Below, in pieces: positions 5,553 through 6,178 of a stretch of 6,178 bases of DNA. The stretch's first letter is position 1, and each line of letters starts with the position of its first letter. The notes under the pieces are model-generated. The model saw only the letters and a program-made list of their open reading frames with translations, had not been told where the DNA came from and did no database searches. This DNA comes from Clostridia bacterium (GTDB lineage Bacteria > Bacillota > Clostridia > Oscillospirales > Ruminococcaceae). The translations under genes and the position numbers were made by a program. The stretch covers positions 1 through 6,178 of the forward strand of contig QKDG01000016.1 in assembly GCA_003246805.1 (NCBI GenBank). Direction: 5' to 3'.

Positions 5553-6178
5553 ATGAACATTTCAAACACTGTTGAAAATTTTATAGGCAGGGATTTGCCA
5601 TACAGCCTTGAAGCAGAGCAGACTGTTCTCGGGGCTTTATTGCTTGACCCTTCTGTTCTGTCAACGGTTATGGATTATTTAAAGCCGGAATATTTTTATC
5701 GTGAGCAGCACAGAGAAATCTTCTCGCTTATTGTGAGAATGTTCGGAAACGGCCAGCATGCAGATATTATAACTGTAATGAACGAAGCAGTAGCAATGGG
5801 TATATTTGAAACAGCGGCCATGGCAAAAACCTATCTTAAAGGAATAATGGAGAGCGTTCCCTCAGTTTCGAACATAGAAAGCTATTGTAAAATTGTTGAG
5901 GACAAGTATTATATCCGCGCGTTGATAACTGCTTCAAGGGATATAATGGATATGGCTTATGACGGCTCGGTTGATTCAAAAACAATGCTTGACAGTGCCG
6001 AACAAAAGATTTATGACATTAGGCAGGGTAACGATACGAAGGGGCTTTCCAAAATCGATGAGGTAGTTGTTGAGGTTTATGACAGATTGCAGAAGATAAC
6101 AGGGCCTGAAAAAGACAAGTATGTAGGGGCAAAATCAGGCTTTACTGAGCTTGATGCAATTACAACAGGGCTTAATGA
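5553..6178 (+). CDS. dnaB: Replicative DNA helicase DnaB, N-terminal part (3' truncated by the window)
   Basis: The ATG at 5553 is preceded by GGAGA at 5542-5546 with a 6-nt gap, and the frame stays open to the window edge (208 codons). This is the hexameric helicase that unwinds DNA at the replication fork, called DnaC in Bacillus. Visible parts are the N-terminal domain with LPYSLEAEQTVLGALLLDP (15-33) and FYREQHREIF (48-57), then VPSVSNIESYCKIV (102-115) and the R-A-L-I helix. The linker region leads to the start of the RecA-like domain at GAKSGFTELDAITTGLN (192-208). The Walker A motif should follow just beyond the window. Full-length homologues have about 440-450 residues, so a little under half is present. 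Confidence 0.96.
   Translation, partial: MNISNTVENFIGRDLPYSLEAEQTVLGALLLDPSVLSTVMDYLKPEYFYREQHREIFSLIVRMFGNGQHADIITVMNEAVAMGIFETAAMAKTYLKGIMESVPSVSNIESYCKIVEDKYYIRALITASRDIMDMAYDGSVDSKTMLDSAEQKIYDIRQGNDTKGLSKIDEVVVEVYDRLQKITGPEKDKYVGAKSGFTELDAITTGLN

Overview
This looks like chromosomal DNA from a low- to mid-GC member of the Firmicutes/Bacillota, most likely class Clostridia and perhaps the Oscillospirales/Ruminococcus side. The evidence is the order RNase J, GdpP, ribosomal protein L9, DnaB, the AT-rich codon choice and the strong AGGAG/GGAGG ribosome binding sites. The taxonomic placement below class level is an inference. All genes lie on the + strand and there is no sign of a mobile element, CRISPR array, tRNA or rRNA.

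Layout. Positions 1-810 hold the 3' end of a gene whose product resembles the degenerate phosphohexomutase domain found at the C-terminus of sugar-1-phosphate nucleotidyltransferases. Next comes a 317-base gap (811-1127) with two good sigma-A-type promoters: P1 at 839-867 and P2 at 1065-1092. P1 would give a leader of about 254 nt containing a perfect 9-bp hairpin. P2 lies just upstream of the next gene, and its -35 box sits inside a palindrome. From 1128 a tight same-strand cluster follows: rnj (RNase J, 1128-2984), gdpP (c-di-AMP phosphodiesterase, 3055-5011), rplI (L9, 5032-5478) and the 5' part of dnaB (replicative helicase, 5553 to the window edge). GC-rich or long hairpins without U-tracts lie in the rnj-gdpP and rplI-dnaB gaps.

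Functional theme. The cluster combines mRNA turnover, cyclic-di-AMP breakdown, the large ribosomal subunit and the replication fork. The gdpP-rplI-dnaB order is the familiar Firmicutes housekeeping arrangement.

The main anomaly is in gdpP. Its reading frame breaks at about 4438, inside the DHH catalytic domain. The N-terminal part (membrane helices, PAS, degenerate GGDEF, first DHH motifs) and the C-terminal part (rest of DHH plus DHHA1) are each well conserved but lie in different frames. About five conserved residues appear to be missing at the join, which fits a deletion of roughly 14 nt better than a one-base indel. It is either a genuine loss-of-function allele, which would be expected to raise c-di-AMP, or an assembly error. 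I found no convincing novel multi-gene system in this window.
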